From: Lactifluus volemus
Taxonomy: Eukaryota > Basidiomycota > Agaricomycetes > Russulales > Russulaceae
Assembly: GCA_022376515.1 (NCBI GenBank)
Contig: WTXI01000167.1
Coordinates: 1-64,000, forward strand
Direction of reading: 5' to 3'
DNA length: 64,000 nt
Under the pieces are notes generated by a model. It was not told the origin of the DNA. It did not search any database and saw only the letters and a list, made by a program, of their open reading frames with translations. Both the position numbers and the translations under genes were made by a program. Shown piece after piece: positions 62,886 to 64,000 of this stretch (its first letter is position 1; each line of letters begins with the position of its first letter).

Positions 62886-64000
62886 GTTTTCATTTGCTAT
62901 CAGAACAGAAAGAAAAACTCCGCTTGCCGCTCATCGAGTCCATCACTAGAAGCAACGATCTCACGGCATGTGGGACGTGAAACGGCCGCGGTGGAATTCT
63001 CCCAGGAAGTGGACGTATGTACAACTAGCCACAATCTTGTGTGCGGGTCAAGTTGATCACATACAGGATATGGCCATGGAACGCTCCGATGCCACGGAAG
63101 CAGTAATAAACCCGAAGGTAGTATCTAATCCAGTTATCAACGAAAAGAGAAGCCCGAAACGGACTATGAAACGGGCTTCCTATATACAACATACAACACG
63201 AGCTAGAGGTCCTCAAAACGGATCGAAATAGAATACGCCACGCTGAAATTGTGGTGGGAACGGCGGTGAATTGCTTCCATGCCCCATAATACTGGCCTTG
63301 TTTTCTATATCGTGCTTGTCCTGGCCACTCGATGCAGACATGGCGGTGAGATTTCGACTAAAGTGAGACAGAAAACTGAAAATATCAGACCGATTGGTGA
63401 ATGGGCTTAGGATGTGACGTATCTGAATGTTAGTTAAACAGTCCCATCAAGAGTCCCACACATTCCTTTTCACTTTGATGGTGACGGCAATCCAACATGC
63501 TTTCTTGGGTTCACTGTCGCTCGTATATTGGGGCCCCCAAACAGTATGTAAAAAAGGCCTAAAGAGCTGCGTGGCGCAAAGGATCCGTAGAAGCTTTGTC
63601 ACAGGTGCTAGCGGTGCAGATAGGCACAATTGGGATTGGACAATTGGAGATACGGTACCCGTCGCTCGCCGGTCCACTTCGCAGGGGTGGCTCACAGGCT
63701 CCCATATGTATTACTACAATAGTGAGTAAAGTACATGTGTGAGGATGGGCTGCCCGCGTTGCTGGAACATGATTTCTCACAAGAAGTTATCTCACTGTAG
63801 AGCGGAGAAGAGCGGAGAATGAAATTCATGAATCTGGCAAGGCGATTTGAAACTCAGTTGATATAAAAGTGTGAAGATATTCCGGTCAACCATATAGATG
63901 GCCTTCCTCAGCCTAACACCTGTCATACAAGGAGACATGTCGAACAATATGGGAAGAAATTGTATGCTTCTGGCTTTCATTAGCAATGGTCACTGACCTG
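62886..64000. other. No supported gene to the window end
   Basis: Short frames only, none with family motifs or convincing introns. No repeat or terminal inverted repeat was noticed. Confidence 0.4.

Noticed and set aside
62886..64000. A gene in the last 1.1 kb
   Set aside because: Only short frames occur, without motif, start context or splice pattern.

Overview
The window is repeat-dense DNA from a filamentous basidiomycete, most likely an Agaricomycete. The evidence is short GT-AG introns, Plavaka-type transposons, chromodomain Ty3/gypsy elements, RICESLEEPER-like hAT transposase, F-box/LRR paralogues and a multi-intron P450. There are no bacterial features, and no tRNA or rRNA gene was seen. 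The species cannot be named from sequence alone.

Layout. A tandem array of degenerate units, each holding a plus-strand ThiF-family tRNA dehydratase (Tcd-like) pseudogene and a convergent minus-strand F-box gene, occupies about 319-4045 (unit A), 47532-51022 (unit B) and 51023-about 52000 (partial unit C). Exactly at the A/B junction sits one large insertion, 4046-47523. It has hAT-type terminal inverted repeats (TAGTGTTGTCAC...), GGCTCGGCTC subterminal repeats and an 8-bp target duplication GTTTATAG. The B/C junction (51015-51022) preserves the empty site.

Inside this 43.5-kb insertion lie decayed pieces of unrelated host genes: a short-chain dehydrogenase, a Msc2/Zrg17-like zinc transporter, the GPI ethanolamine-phosphate transferase gene GPI13/PIG-O, and a Skt5/Chs4-like Sel1-repeat protein. 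A multi-exon hAT transposase is also there. Later insertions enlarged it. A Plavaka (CACTA-like) element (8857-24319) interrupts GPI13 and is itself split by chromovirus Gypsy-1 (11500-19243). The hAT transposase contains a 172-bp foldback MITE (25681-25852) and Gypsy-2 (27529-42956), and Gypsy-2 is split by minus-strand Gypsy-3 (29478-37156). With nested elements removed, the hAT unit would be about 12.6 kb.

Right of the array are a third F-box gene with a frameshift, an unidentified ORF, a 2.8-kb non-autonomous element (55699-58534) with CATCAG termini carrying a piece of an MFS transporter, an apparently functional cytochrome P450 (59208-61379), two foldback hairpins, and a small conserved-looking two-exon gene (to 62885). 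The last 1.1 kb shows nothing recognisable.

Themes. Gene fragments sit inside two different DNA-transposon contexts. Three elements with CATCAG termini share 2-bp target duplications. Both chromovirus families appear to self-prime reverse transcription in the Tf1 manner, place pol in the -1 frame after a U-run at the gag stop, and carry a Cys/His-rich extension beyond the chromodomain. Several coding frameshifts are single-base shortfalls in homopolymers, so assembly indels are a real alternative to decay. No similarity search was run; family assignments rest on recognised motifs.
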